Source: Xenopus tropicalis
Taxonomy: Eukaryota; Chordata; Amphibia; Anura; Pipidae
DNA length: 64,000 nucleotides
Reading direction: 5' to 3'
Assembly: GCF_000004195.4 (NCBI RefSeq)
Contig: NC_030684.2
Span: 111,701,429 to 111,765,428 of the forward strand
The stretch's first letter is position 1, and each line of letters opens with the position of its first letter. The notes under the pieces are model-generated. The model worked only from the letters and a program-made list of their open reading frames with translations, was not told the origin of the DNA and made no database searches. Below are positions 49,606-62,290 of this stretch, one piece after another. The position numbers were made by a program, and so were the translations under genes.

Positions 49606-52020
49606 AAGCCCATTTAGGGCTCCAATTTGTCTGTTTTACCGAAAAGCCAGAAGGGTACATGGCCTAACATGCAGGGTAAGTGCCATCTATGGGGCGGTAT
49701 GAAATTACTGACTGACATGGCCACCAAAACAGGGCCTAAAAATGTAGTTTCTATTAAAGGGGTAATTTCTTAGGTTTTCAAATGGACTGTGGAAAGAGAA
49801 AGCACAATTCTGTGCCAGCATAGTTACACAAAATGTGATTATGGCCCAATAAATAAATACAAAATTAGAGTAAAAGTGCTTAATTTTTGGAATCTTGTTT
49901 GCTGGTGTCCCCTTTAGGTCTATCTGCAATGGCACAGAAGGCTGAACGTCATGGACAAGTGTCTGTTTTTATTCACCTGCTACAGTATGTTGCAATTAAA
50001 AGCATTTCCATTCTCACAAGGAAAGAGAACTTTCACTATAGCTCTCCAGCATGATGGTCCTCCAGTTATAACCCTGCTCACTCTGGAGTTCTAGGGATAA
50101 TCCAGTTATTTACCAACAGTGTCACTTTCCTGCCAAAGCTTAACCAGAATTATAAGATTCTATAGATCTGGAACCAATGCCAGCTGCCAGTGGCCTTGTG
50201 GCCTTGTTCTGACAACAGATCTATCCTCTGCTATAACCTGGCAGCTAAAACCACTGCGCCGTTCCCATTACAGTTACGCCATTACTGTCCCACCACCCTC
50301 AGAACACAAGCCAAGCTTTACATAGAATATTATATATCAGCATTTGACTCATGGGCCAATCAGATACACACATACATATACAGTATACATGACCAGCCTC
50401 CATTACCTTTTGCTCTTGTGATTATAAAGAAGTGATGCTCTCTACTTCTAGATTCAGTTTAGCAGATTACCCCCAGTGAGTTAATGTTACCAGTCAGTTC
50501 AAATTAATGATTTGTTCCTGCTTCCTTCAATCATTTTTTTAAAGATTACTCTGGAAATCATATAGAAGAATTCAGTTACTAACGCATATCCCAGCCGGTG
50601 CAGCCAGCAGCACTGCATGGATACCAAAGCATCTTCATTATATTATTCCTCTGCAGCCTAAGGGCGAGCAGTATAAGTGTCTGAACCTATTTTCTATGGC
50701 CTCTGTGTAATTAAGGTAAATGTTTAATATGCTTTTATAAGCCTTCATCCATTATGAAGTATTGTTTGTCAAAATTGCATCTTTGCTGGGAAAAACATAA
50801 CTAGGGATTAAATAATTTAAGCAAGAAAGTAGAATTGTGCTTTTAATAACTAACAAATTTGCCAGGCCCTCCATGATCAATAGCCTCTCCCCCTGCTCTA
50901 ACACCCATCATGCTCAGCAGTTACTACAGGTGTACCACATTTCTGGCATTTCTTCCAATGTGAGTCCACACTTGGTTGGCCCTTTGTATTATTTAAGGCA
51001 AAGGCACAGTGAGTGACAAGTGCTTATTGCCCTCTGGGTGTCCCTGTGCTGAGGATTGTGCCAGCAGCATGCGTCTCAATTTGGACAGTGTTCATTTGAA
51101 GAATTAAACACCCCCCAAGAATGGATTTTAGCAAATGTTTGTTTGCAGGGACTTCACGGGAGATTAAAGCTTAAGCCCTAATTCAATTAAGTGGTTCAGC
51201 AAGCGGCACGGGGGATGTTCCGTGTCACATGGAGAGAGTGCACAAAGCACAAGTGTACTGAGAAAGCAACAAGGGCAGCAAAGGGGTAAGAGCATGCTGT
51301 CTGGGTTGCCATGACCTCCTTGGCATGCATGTCTAATCTCATCCATCCACCTGGCAGCAAGGTTGGCACTGTGTGAATAACAGCACTCTTCTGTAGGGTG
51401 CAATGTACAAGCACAGTGCTGCCCCTGTTTCCAGCCATCACAATTATTCCATCAGGGTTGCCGTTTGTAGTGACATGATCAGGACAACCTACCCACTTTG
51501 CGATCCTGTTTTTTATAGAGCAAAGTCAGCTCTAGAGCTCTTAAGAACTACAACTCCCAGCATCCCTGGCAGATGTAGAGCAACTAGAGATTTGTATTGC
51601 CCTGATAAACTACCTATGTCACAGTGGCAGCCCCTTCTGAGAAAAAAGGATATAAATCTATATTGCTCAGTAGAGCCCCCAAAAACTGCTGCCCAAAAAA
51701 TGTATGTATGTATACCTTTATATATAAAGTGCTACATATATAGAAAGAGAGGGATCAGAGGAACATATATATATTTATTTTGCTCCGTTTGTCCCTAATA
51801 TGTCTTATGAAACTTTTTCCCTATACTTTAATGTTTAGATACATTTGCAACATTTTTTTATTTGATGCATGTGTTAAAACCCAATAACCACTTACATGTA
51901 ATTGTAACACTATAGTTTCACCTATTTTCACTCCATTTTATTATTTCTTTGCCTCTTTTTGCTTCTCTTCTCCTACAGTGGTTTCTATGGTCACTTTTTG
52001 GCCCCATTTTCTGTGGGAGG
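49606..52020. other. Intergenic, nothing definite
   Basis: No gene supported. GAACTACAACTCCCAGCATC at 51545 is a strong ZNF143-like motif. Confidence 0.4.
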
Positions 52021-52034
52021 GTACTTAATGTGTG

Positions 52035-52160
52035 TTAGTATTCAGTATGTTGGTTTGTCCCTGAAGAAGAGTATTGTTTGTACTTGAAACGTTGGAGTTT
52101 TTTCAATAAATTTTTTTCTTTTGTGCCAAGTCCCTGAGTGTCCGGTACTTTCTTTCTCTC
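52035..52160 (+). mobile_element. Retroposon tail with CTTGAAACGTT motif
   Basis: TCCCTGAAGAAGAGTATTG, ACTTGAAACGTTGGAG and TTTTTTCAATAAATTTTTTT occur in order, the same arrangement as in the insert at 23663-23884. The 5' boundary is unclear. Confidence 0.5.
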
Positions 52161-52172
52161 TATATACTTAAG

Positions 52173-52740
52173 TATAGGGCCTGTTATCCGGAAACCCATT
52201 TTCCAAAAAGTTACAAATTACAGGAATGCCGTCTCCCATAGGGGCACATTTACTAATCCCTGAATCCGAATCCCAAATTGGAAAAAATTGGATTGGAAAT
52301 GAAAATTTTGCGACTTTTTCGTCGCCGTTGCGTTTTTTTCGTATTGAGCAATTGTAAACGGCGGGAAACCCAATCCAATTTTTTCGCGCCGACAACGATA
52401 AAGTCGCGGAAAATATCCGATAAAAAAAATCTCGGGACATTCGAAAAAGTCGCAAAAATACCGATCATTATGAAAAAGCGCGTTCGGACGCTTTCGGTCT
52501 GTTCGTGCATTAGTAAATCTGCCCCCTAGTGTCCATTTTATTTAATAAGTCAATATAATTTTTAAAAATAATTTTCTTTTTCCCTGTAATAATAAAACAA
52601 TACCTTTTACCATCTAAGATATAATTAATCCATATTGGTAGCAAAACAATCCTATTGGGCTCAATATTTAAATGATTTTGTAGTAGATTTAAAGTATGGA
52701 ACCCCAGGTCCTGAGCATTCTGCATAACAGGTCCCATATA
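52173..52740 (+). mobile_element. TACAGGTATGGGATC MITE interrupted by another MITE
   Basis: The left part (GGCCTGTTATCCGGAAACCC to GCCGTCTCCCATA) and right part (GTGTCCATTTTATTTAATAA to GCATAACAGGTCCCATA) align co-linearly with the uninterrupted 4.8-kb copy. They are split by 52241-52526. Confidence 0.85.
52241..52526. mobile_element. Nested MITE (GGGGCACATTTACTAA ends) with TA duplication
   Basis: The element runs from GGGGCACATTTACTAA to TTAGTAAATCTGCCCC, 286 bp. TA stands on both sides (52239-52240, 52527-52528). The 4.8-kb copy of the host element has a single TA at this point (CCCATAGACTCC), so a TA duplication is directly demonstrated, as for Tc1/mariner-type elements. The body is dense in GCGACTTTTTCG-like blocks. 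Confidence 0.85.
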
Positions 52741-54740
52741 TATATAACATAATAGAAGGACAACAAATTTTTTCCTATATATATATATATTATTTTTAAA
52801 AAAAAGGTATTTTTATTTAAATGAGAATTAATGGCTAAATATGAATATGGCTAAAAATGCTATGTGCCTTTATACACAAACTTGCTGTATAAACACAGTG
52901 GAATAGTAAGCCCTATAACTGTAATGATCTGAAGTGTCAGTGACACTGCACAGGCTCATTGTGCTCTGAGCAGCTGTTAAGAAGCTAAGCTTAGGGGTTG
53001 TTGCAAAACATAAAGCTTTGCCTGTTGTAGAAACTGATGCTACAGGACTGAATTCTATATTCATGTGATGAGAATCTTAATTAATTACTGATTAGCCTTG
53101 ATGTTACCCCTAAGCTCAGGTAACTGCACAGAGCATCAGCAGAAAGAAGATGGGGAGCTACGGGGGAATCTTTAGAGGCACAGATCTTTCCTGCCAAAAA
53201 GTTAGCCTACTTATTTGTTAAAGCTCAGGTCTCCTTTAATGATATCAAAGTGCAGACTAAGGTTTCATAAACTTGATGACCTTATTTTATCTTTTTCTTT
53301 CCTTTTTAATTATATTTTTTGTGACAATATGGTTAAACATGCTCTCAGCTTCAGAAACTCTGTGCCTTAGTAAAATTTGCTCTCTCTCTGGTATGGCACA
53401 GGTTAAGATTGAGAAGAGATCTGGCAGCCCCACAGTAAGTGAGACAATGTGCTGCACACTGGCCACTAGCTCCGCTAGCGCAGCAGAACCAGGCCCAGGG
53501 ATATCCCACAGGCATCAGGGCACAGAGACAAACCATTCCCTTCAACAGATCAATGATTTCCTTCCCGGTGTGTATGTGCTGCCTCAGCAGTGTCTTCTAT
53601 CACTATCCACCAGGCCCCAGATCACCACTGAATCAAGTGCTGATGTAGCAGGAGCAGCACCATTATCGAAAAGGTTAATGGCGAACACTGAAAGAAAGAA
53701 AGATAAATTAATCTCAGGTAGAAAAGTGACTGAGTCATTTATAAATGCCAGAGACTCGCTGCTATTCAAACATTAAATTAAACCCTTCGATGCCAGAGGA
53801 CCTGGCACACACAGCAGTGCTCAGCCGGATGGCGCTAGTTAAGGATTTGCAACTTGCCAGCCTTCAGATTCAGGTATAGATTCCATCTCTGAATGTTGGA
53901 GAACAAAAATATTGATGCTACACAGTAATGGTCCCATCTCATTCCTTTAAAGCTGCTCACATATCAAACCCACAAGTCTTTTAGGCACATACTGCAAGGC
54001 TGCTTAGAATTCAGTACAGTAGCCAAGCTGTGTGTGTGTTTCAGTCATGTACCGTTTCAAAGGTTGGCATGAGTTTTTTTGGGAGTCTTCTCTATTTATA
54101 CGCTGGGCTTGTGTGGAACTGAAGGGCATGGAGGTGAATGTAAAATCGTAGTTACTCTTACAAAACATTTTGAAATGCTATGGCCATCCGACTGTCGCTG
54201 AACTAAAATACGCAGAATCCCATAACAGCAAGCTATACCTGAAATTCAAGCACTATTATTCATATTGAATTAATTATCAGTGGCATAACCACTACCCATT
54301 TAATACAAATTGCTCCTAAACACCCATGCTTTCAATAACCATCAGATCCTTAGTCCCACTCTCAGTCCTCCTGTATCCCTGAAACCCTGCTTGTGAGATT
54401 CTTTTCTGGCCAATAGTATCTTCATTTTTATTTTGTCATCTTTAGAAGAAGGTCTTACTCCTTGTGCCCAATGGGACCCCTCCACAGCCTGGGACTCTTC
54501 ATGGCTCTCCATGGCCTGGTGTGGTAATAACTCCTCAACATTTTATAGTTACACCATAATAGATACATATTGCAAGATGGTATAGAATCCAATATAGTCT
54601 ACAGCATGCATGCAAATGAATTAATAAATAGCCATGGAGGAATTGCCGTTTGTATATTTGGTTTAATATGGGTGATTGACAGCCCTCTGAAGCTAAAAGA
54701 TTTGCAAAAGAGCAGGAGGCCCTCCCGTGTTTTCACTACA
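52741..54740. other. Intergenic, nothing recognised
   Basis: A short (TA)n run occurs at 52781-52791 and 52738-52747. Two open frames (167 codons at 53273, 135-bp AAAGAAAG simple run near 53692) have no supporting evidence. No gene called. Confidence 0.4.
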
Positions 54741-54752
54741 ATTCTATTCTAG

Positions 54753-55071
54753 AGCAATGACTGTCAGACTTTTCAGTTCAAGACCCTCTTGGGGGTCCAA
54801 ACTATGGTGAAGATTCCCTCAGCCCATAACTAGGTAACAGGCATAGGAAAACATAGTATATCAGTAATTTAGCCATGTCTAAAAAATATCTAGCCCACCA
54901 GGTAAATGTTAAGCCTCAAATCTGACCCTAAGTGACCTTTATACTGGGCTGATGTATGTAGGAAAGCAAAGTATTCTCCTGAAATCTTACCCAAACTGAT
55001 CTCCTGGCTGTGCCCTACTGCCACTACTCAGTGCCCTCCCAGGGAGTCGGGCAAACCCACAGTTTGGGAAC
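54753..55071. mobile_element. Probable old hAT-like MITE
   Basis: CAATGACTGTCAGACTTTTC at the left and AGTTTGGGAACCACTG at the right are loosely inverted, with GTTCAAGACCCTCTTGGGGG inside. Flanking octamers TTCTAGAG and AATTAGAC match at only five positions. Confidence 0.4.
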
Positions 55072-57041
55072 CACTGAATTAGACTAAACCTCAGTAATCT
55101 GACCTACCTACATCAGTGCAAATAAGTAAAGCAGGTATTTTGCATGAATAGTTTATCATTTGGAATAATGCAGATTTATCCAAGTGACAGCAGAGTCTGT
55201 TATTTCCAACAGGAGGGGATGCCCTGCTGATAAAATGTCTTTCTGATCAGATCAAAAAGAAGCTGATCTAGTGCTCCTTACTGAACAGACATCTGTGAGC
55301 TTGAGATCAGAGTGCCCTACCCATCCAAGCCTTGAGTCTGCATAAAGGCCTCCTCCTGACATCTAAATTCTCTTTTATCTCCTTTACAGCTCTGCTTCTT
55401 TTATTCACATACCCCAACCAAAATTACATGTATATACCAACATTGTATCATTTATGATTGCTTTATGATATGTTTCTTTCATTATGTTTAAATAAATACA
55501 GTGATATTATTCCACAGGCTGCATTCACCGAACTTCAAGTTCTGTTCCATGCCCTATTTGTGAGATAATGATTCTGGGTAAATATAATTACAATATATGT
55601 ATTATACTCAAACTGTGGGCCTGACCCTGCTAGGAAGATCCAAATCAGTGAATGGATTTGATATTGGGAGTTAATAGGTATTTGCCCTCCTGAATAGCCT
55701 TGGTGTCTCCCATGGACATATACTTGCTCAAGCACATAGCAAAGGTTGCACAAAGGTTGCACAAAGGTTACTGGCTCCATTCCTAACTATGGTGTTTTAT
55801 TTTCTAAACCATGGTCTCACGCAGGGATATCCAATCAACCCATAATCATTAAGTTCTATAACTGTTTCATTTGGCTTAAAAAACTGATGCTTATATGACC
55901 CCTTCAATGCCTGCACTTTCTCATTCTTCATTGCTGATAACAGGTAAGATCCAAGTTCAGACTTGGTTGTGGACTATAGACCTGATTAATTAGTAAATGT
56001 CCAATTGCAATGAGACTTCCATGTTAATCAAGGTCTGTCCCAGGCCCACAACCCACTTTAATGGTAACTGCTTTCTGTTCAGGGTAATAAATGGACATTT
56101 ACCTTATGTGACATTATCCTAACTCATGATATGATTTATTCTGAATGTCTGTTCTGCAGTTATATTTTTCAGTGCATATTGGCAGACTTAGTAATATTAG
56201 AATATTATAAATGTGGAGAAACAGTTTCTAAAGCCGGCCAAAATTCTGACATGACCTACAGTAATATTTTTTTTCACCAGAACATTTTAGAAAAAATCGG
56301 AAACCTTTAGGGGGTGGGGAGAGGGTGATGTGCAAGACAGGGCTTACGAAAGTTTTGATGGAATCTCACAAATAAAGAAGGAGAGGAAAAAGTTGGAAGT
56401 TCAGATACACAATTTGGCAGAAAGTTAATACTAAGTAAATTTAGACTCCTGCCAACTACATGGATAGTTTTTCTTCTGAATGTCCTACCTTCTTTCTTTA
56501 GGCTTCCCAATCACATAGTCATTATATTTGTGACTGAATATTCACATTTTGTTACTGGTTGCTTCTGCCTCTTTTCATTTCATCGTCTCAAAGCATAAAT
56601 GTGTTTCAAGTTATCCATCTATCTTCTTGTAACATGTCCTAAAATGACAGCTGGTCATTTTTTCTTCAAATAGAAGTTTGGGTTTAAGTTGGTCAAGAAT
56701 CCACGGTTTGTTTGGTATTGCGGTCTGTTAATACCAAAACTCAAAGTTATCAATACATTTCTTGCCACAAACATTACCTGGACAGCTCTGATCTTTGGTA
56801 TTATAGTCCCATCAGGACACTTGGACTTTTTTATCCTTACTGTACCAGGTGCCAGTTTGTGTCATATTTTGTCATCTTTGCCATCAACTCTACAGTTTGC
56901 TGTCTTTCCATTGAGTCCTTCATATCTAGATGTGATCCTATGTTTTGACTTCTCATTTTAACTTTCTTCATTTTCAGCTGTGAATGTAGTCTTGTTAGCA
57001 TCTAGAAGGTTATTTAGGTTCCTGGCAACCATCTTGAATCT
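55072..57041. other. Intergenic, nothing recognised
   Basis: No plus-strand gene. The minus strand of 56.3-57.04 kb reads as a long stretch with interrupted frames that could be decayed coding sequence continuing from the relic at 57042-57155. Confidence 0.35.
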
Positions 57042-57155
57042 TTATTCATCTTCCTCCAGGCGTACTTCTCTCATTATATGTTCAGCAGGACTGTAATTAT
57101 TGTCCTTAGACAGAGCCAGTAAGGTACAGTGAAATTCACTCCACTCTCCAATCCA
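57042..57155 (-). pseudogene. Possible exon relic, minus strand
   Basis: Reading the minus strand, a good acceptor (TTGTTTTCTTTTTCAG, AG ending at 57156) is followed by a 37-codon frame that starts WIGEWSEF and ends REVRLEEDE, then TAA. The same frame continues after the stop for another 31 codons (RFKMVARNL and on) before a second stop. A clean acceptor plus a continuing frame suggests a decayed exon rather than noise, but I do not recognise the protein. It could be from a host gene, a retroposed copy or a mobile element. Confidence 0.3.
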
Positions 57156-57656
57156 CTGAAAAAGAAAACAAACATTAATAATGAAAATCATGAGAATCCC
57201 TACATGCATATTAGTCTGTGATAAAAAAAAAAATTAATTTACAATAATAACAGACTCAGAAGGATAAATGTAAAGCCCTAATATCCAACATATTTCTTTT
57301 CTCCTCCTGATCTTTTTTGCACATTAAACAACTCTATATAAAGTCCTTTGCACACTGGTTGCACACAGGCATACCTAAGGCATACATAAGGTATTGAGTC
57401 ATGATACAATACAATACAAATACTGGACTACATTGGCCCATTGATGAATTTCTCTCCCACCAGGTATGTTTCTGTTATGAGTGTTAATTGGCCTGGTAGG
57501 AAAATAACGAAATCAACCCAGTTTGGCCCTCCATGAACTCATCAAATGAGTGGAAATGTCCTTTATGCCCAGACTAAAGCTTTTGATACAAAAGTACTGC
57601 ATCTATCACAATCATTTGCAGTTCATTCCAGTCTTGTGACCTGGGCATCAGCCCAT

Positions 57657-58257
57657 AGGGCTGATTCACTAAAGTGCGTTAAAACTTGCGTTATTTATAG
57701 CATGCACTCAAATTTTAATCTCGTCAAATTTTACGCGTCTTAACGCATAATTCACCAAAAGCATACTTGCATTAATTTACGCGCCATGCTGCTTGCGTTA
57801 TTTTAGTCGCAAAGACTAATTACATGAAGTATTTGACGGAACGAGCGCTAATCAACGCACCACGTACAAATATTTGCCGCGTGCGAAAAAACGCACGCCA
57901 TGTTAGCCATACATGCCATTACTTTCGGAAAATTACTGTACTGAAAATGCCCATTTCCCTGCAAACTGGCGGCTGCATCACTCTAGGGCCAACACAGACT
58001 TGAATAAATAACACTGCAAAGTCCATATTGTGTTGCCAAAAGCTCATTAACTGTACTTTTCTATAATTACCGCCTGCCCCAAGTACATGTTAATTTTCGC
58101 ATAGACTAATGCGATATTTAGCGCATCTAAGTGTTTGTGAATCATGTGTTAGTGTTATTTCGGAGCGCAAATTAACGCATGGGCGTTAATTTTTGCGTAT
58201 CTATTTTAACGCAAAAAACGCGCGATAAAACTTAACGACCTTTAGTGAATCAGCCCT
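57657..58257. mobile_element. 601-bp MITE (AGGGCTGATTCACTAAAG ends)
   Basis: The ends AGGGCTGATTCACTAAAG and CTTTAGTGAATCAGCCCT are inverted over about 26 bp. CAT flanks both sides (57654-57656, 58258-58260), a possible 3-bp target. The interior is rich in TTAACGC/GCGTTAA, giving many short inverted blocks. No long frame. Confidence 0.8.
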
Positions 58258-58261
58258 CATG

Positions 58262-59660
58262 TTTGGTATTATCACTGATTATTTGGTAAATTGAACTGAA
58301 AAAAAAATATCCCATATGCGTCAGTTGCAACCTTCTGCCCAAGTGTGCTGTTCATAAGATACAGAGATTTCAATTGGAATTAGTTCTGAATGAATCATCA
58401 CCCTGATATAAGAATTTAATTAAAGTGCTACAACATATCATTTTCATATAAAATGTCAAACAACCCCTTTTAATAAATACACCCTATGATATCAAATGCA
58501 AATATGTAACCTTTACTTTAAATAAACATCACAATACAATAAAAATGCATGGAAAACCTATAGCAGTCATTCATTGTTTTAGGTGCCTAGGGTCCAGTAT
58601 TTTCCCAGAATGCCACAGCAGGGCCTAAATATGGCAATGAGGTACCAAAGAGCACTGCTGCATAAAGGCTTTACAAGTCCTGCTTTCACTACAAGAATTC
58701 CATGTTTATACATCTCTTTTGTGTTTACATTTTTGCAAGTAATCCCTTATCCCTGGGATCAGAAAATGGGCTGCTGCTTGCTAGCGTAGCCTTGCTTGCT
58801 GTCTGTTGCGAATATGTTGGTTTTGTTCCATTTTGCAAAGTGGAGCATAAATGCGACTCCATGAAAACACCAGGAAAACAACTGCAAAGTGAGCCGAGGT
58901 GGAAACAGAACTGTAAATAACGTCCACTTTACAACCGTCTGCGGATAACAGTGGGTGGGTGATGTAAAGCGGAGTCAGAAATAATAGCTGACAGGTGGCA
59001 AGGAGATGGAATGGGTTAGGTTTATGCTTATTGATTAGAGATGATAAATAGCTTTGGTTAAGCAGAGAGCAGGGTCACATCAGGACAAGGTTCATTCCCA
59101 GTGGACACAACTTAAGCATGGTGTCTGTTCATACATGTTCCTCGCCATAAGCAAAGCCCAAGCACTAAAGGAATCTAATGATGAAATATGGCCTAATCTC
59201 CTCCTTTTGGTTTGAAGGATTTGATGGTTCCCAATTTATTCAAGTTCTCTCAGGGTTCTTTATATCACATATTCTTTTTTTATACAATCCCCCCCACAAA
59301 CATGCCATAGGCTGGATACTCAGCAGCTCCCTGACACCTGTACTGCTAAAAGTGGTAGATATCAGAGTAGCACTCAGTAGTAAGAAATCCAAGTCCGGCT
59401 TGGGACTCCTCCAGTTACATGGAAGTAGGAGAAACAGTAGGTTACCTGAAAGCAGTTCTAATGTGTAGCGCTGGCTCCTTCTGAAAGCTCAGACTCAGGC
59501 ACAATGCACTGAGATGGCGCCTACACACCATTATGTGGTGTGGAGAAATAGTAGAGAAATGGTAGAGTTAATTATTTGCTATGTAAGCAGTGTAATTTAT
59601 AAATACACCATAAAAATCATGACTGTATCCGTTTTAGTGTATTAAAACATTATTTAAACA
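58262..59660. other. Intergenic, nothing recognised
   Basis: Several short frames, none with supporting signals. Confidence 0.4.
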
Positions 59661-59664
59661 TTAA

Positions 59665-60123
59665 GGGGCTGATTTACTTACCCACGAACGGGTCGAATGG
59701 AGTCCGATTGCGTTTTTTTCGTAATGATCGGTATTTTGCGATTTTTTCGTATGTTTTGCGATTTTTTCGGATTCTTTACGAATTTTTCGTTACCAATAAG
59801 ATTTTTGCGTAAAAACGCGAGTTTTCCTATCCATTACGAAAGTTGCGTAAAAAGTTGCGCATTTTGCGTAGCGTTAAAACTTACGCGAAAAATGCGCAAC
59901 TTTTCGCGTAAGTTTTAACGCTACGAAAAATGCGCAACTTTTTACGCAACTTTCGTAATGGATACGAAAAACTCGCGTTTTTACGCAAAAATCGTATTGG
60001 TAACGAAAAATTCGTACAGAATCCGAAAAAATCGCAAAACATACGAAAAAGTCGCAAAATGTTCGTTTTCAAGTCGGAACTTTTCCAATTCGGGTCGGAT
60101 TCGTGGGTTAGTAAATCAGCCCC
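59665..60123. mobile_element. 459-bp near-palindromic MITE
   Basis: The ends GGGGCTGATTTACTTACCCA and GGGTTAGTAAATCAGCCCC are inverted. GCGTTAAAACTTACGCGAAA (59871) pairs with its mirror ending 59921 around a 9-nt loop, and the pairing continues outward through blocks such as TTGCGTAAAAAGTTGCGC and TTTACGCAAAAATCG. Inner arms are nearly perfect and outer arms diverge. The overlapping 150- and 71-codon frames are artefacts. It abuts a TACAGGTATGGGATC-type fragment. Confidence 0.85.
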
Positions 60124-60280
60124 TATGTATTGGGTACAGTTTTATTATTGTGAAAAAGGAAGTCATATTTTAAAAACTTTGAATTATTTGCTTAAAAAGA
60201 AGTCTATGGGAGATGGCCTTCCCATAATTTGGAGCTTACTGGATAACAGGTTTCCGGATAACAGATCCCATACCTGTACA
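60124..60280 (-). mobile_element. Partial TACAGGTATGGGATC MITE
   Basis: GTACAGTTTTATTATTGTGA to GGTTTCCGGATAACAGATCC and CATACCTGTACA match the reverse of the 4.8-kb element. Only the half beyond the palindrome is well preserved. The sequence left of the palindrome (TTTAAACATTAA) may be the missing part of the host copy. Confidence 0.65.
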
Positions 60281-61610
60281 AGGAAAAGGTTGAACAGCAC
60301 TGATTATGTAAGCATATGCACCAAGGTCAATCCAAGCATAGAAGTGATGCTATACCTTCACGTACAACAGCACCAGGAATGAAGAGGGGCAAACAATGGG
60401 CAAAGTTTAATCTGAGACTCCATCATCTATTAACCATGCCACTTTTAAACACTACATAATGGCAATTTCAGGAGTTACACATTATCACAAGCTACACGTG
60501 GAGACAAAGGTTGCACCATATCAGCCATTTATTTCAGTTAATATAAAATTTGGATCATAATCATAAATACATAGAACATGTTATTTCATTGTGAAATACC
60601 TCTCGTACAATTGCAAAGGTCATAAATTATATTGATTTAGCAGAACCATTTCACAATCGAATAGTCACTTATATGATATATTATTACAAACTACTTGCTC
60701 AAGCTCCACACCTACACAGATAATAACATTCCTATATCAGTTAAGATAGCACTATCTTCTTGTGCCGTAGTATTCAAGTGGGCTAAGCAAAAGCCACCTT
60801 TAAAAAGTACATAATAATAATATTACTGTTATAAAGCTCCAACATATTTCACAGCACTACATATACTAAATATGAATAAGACCAGAGGGGTGATTTACAG
60901 AGACCCCATATGCTATAGAGCACAAAAGCAGACCCCTTAGTGCTCATTGGAGAAGCACTTGTGTTGGGGTCTGTCTGTGCTCTGCATCTGATGCTGAATG
61001 AAAGGTCTGGCATTTGGTGTACAGTGTGGCACTGGGGGGCACAAGGCCACCCTGTTCTTATTGCCTTCCATAGGGCAGATGGTAAATACAGGGCTTTGTT
61101 ATGGCCTGGGCCCACCAGCGCTCCCATGTCGAAATGAAGCCCAAGTTAGGGGACACATAGGGGTTGAGAGAGGGGAAGCCCTCATTCCTGCCCCAGCCTA
61201 ACCCTCAGGCAGCTCTGTATTCAGTGAGGGAACTTAGGTCTCTGTGCAAATTTTTAGCTGCAAGTAGCATGTTTTATGCTGTTTGCACCCTGCCTGCACT
61301 TGATAAATGACCCCTTTGTCCTGTCAAGTGTCACACATTTCACATAACTGTCACATATCGCACAGTTTATGGGTCTCTGCTAGACAGAAGCCTTTTGCTA
61401 TATCAAAGACTCATTGTGTTCACTTGATGCCACCAGGCACAGTGCAAAATATTGTATCCATCATTCAATTAAAGGGCTGGGCATGGGAGAAGTGGGACTA
61501 ACGGTGAGCAATGGGGGCAGGAAATTGGCCCTTGTGATTAGAATATATTTATGGGGTTTCATGCATTATACTGTGAGACCCTTGATATGTAATATCTCTA
61601 TAATACAGGG
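60281..61610. other. Intergenic, nothing definite
   Basis: A small retroposon fragment (AAAGCTCCAACATATTTCAC) lies at 60820-60870. No gene supported. Confidence 0.4.
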
Positions 61611-61611
61611 C

Positions 61612-61954
61612 TGCACATATTTAAAATGTAAAAATGATTTGACTTCTTTTTCTGACTCTTTCTAAACTTTCAAATGGGGGTCACTGACTCTGGCAGCCAA
61701 AAAACTATTGTTCTGTGTGACTACAATTTTATTCTTGTTTTTCAATTAACCCACTGCCTGGTTATTAATTTGAACCCTGGCAACCAGATATCTGCTGAAA
61801 TTCCAAACTGGAGAGTTGCTGAACAAAATAGGAAATATTAAAAAAAACCCACAAATAATAATAAAAAAAAAAAGCACAATTGCAAATTGTCTTAGAATAT
61901 AACTTCTCTACATCATTCTAAAAGTTAACTCAAAGGTGAACAGCCACTTTAAAA
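61612..61954 (-). mobile_element. Xenopus GGGGTTGTTCA-type MITE, reverse copy
   Basis: Right edge CTCAAAGGTGAACAGCCACT and the blocks CAATTGCAAATTGTCTTAGA, TTCCAAACTGGAGAGTTGCT and CAAATGGGGGTCACTGACTC mirror the order of the 4.54-5.54 kb element. Confidence 0.7.
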
Positions 61955-62290
61955 CTAGTGTTAGGCTCCCATAGGGTATCTATACATATATGGATAAGAT
62001 GTTATGTGCCCACAATAAGTCCAGGCTCCTCCTGTATTGCTTTGTGTCTGAAAGAGCCAATGCTTTGCTTTTACTGGCGTTCCTCTCGCACTTCTCCACG
62101 TCGTGATGCATGCGTTTCACTGTGGAGTGCACCCTCATATGCATTGTTTTCCCACTGGTTATCAGCACCAATAAAACTTACACAAGGCCCACTGTTAGTC
62201 TCTAGAAGTAATCCCTTGTCAAACCCACTGATATCTAAGTAACTGCAACGCGTTTCACCTTCAAGGCTTTATCAAGCAGTACATTCAAAT
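61955..62290 (-). mobile_element. Repeat ending in a GTGAAACGCGTTG motif
   Basis: On the minus strand TTGATAAAGCCTTGAAGG is followed by TGAAACGCGTTGCAG near 62245-62276, the same arrangement as in the 44.7-kb foldback arms. Boundaries are not resolved. Confidence 0.45.

Noticed and set aside
53273..53776. 167-codon frame with a hydrophobic start
   Set aside because: No splice, promoter or domain support, and no codon bias like that of actc1.
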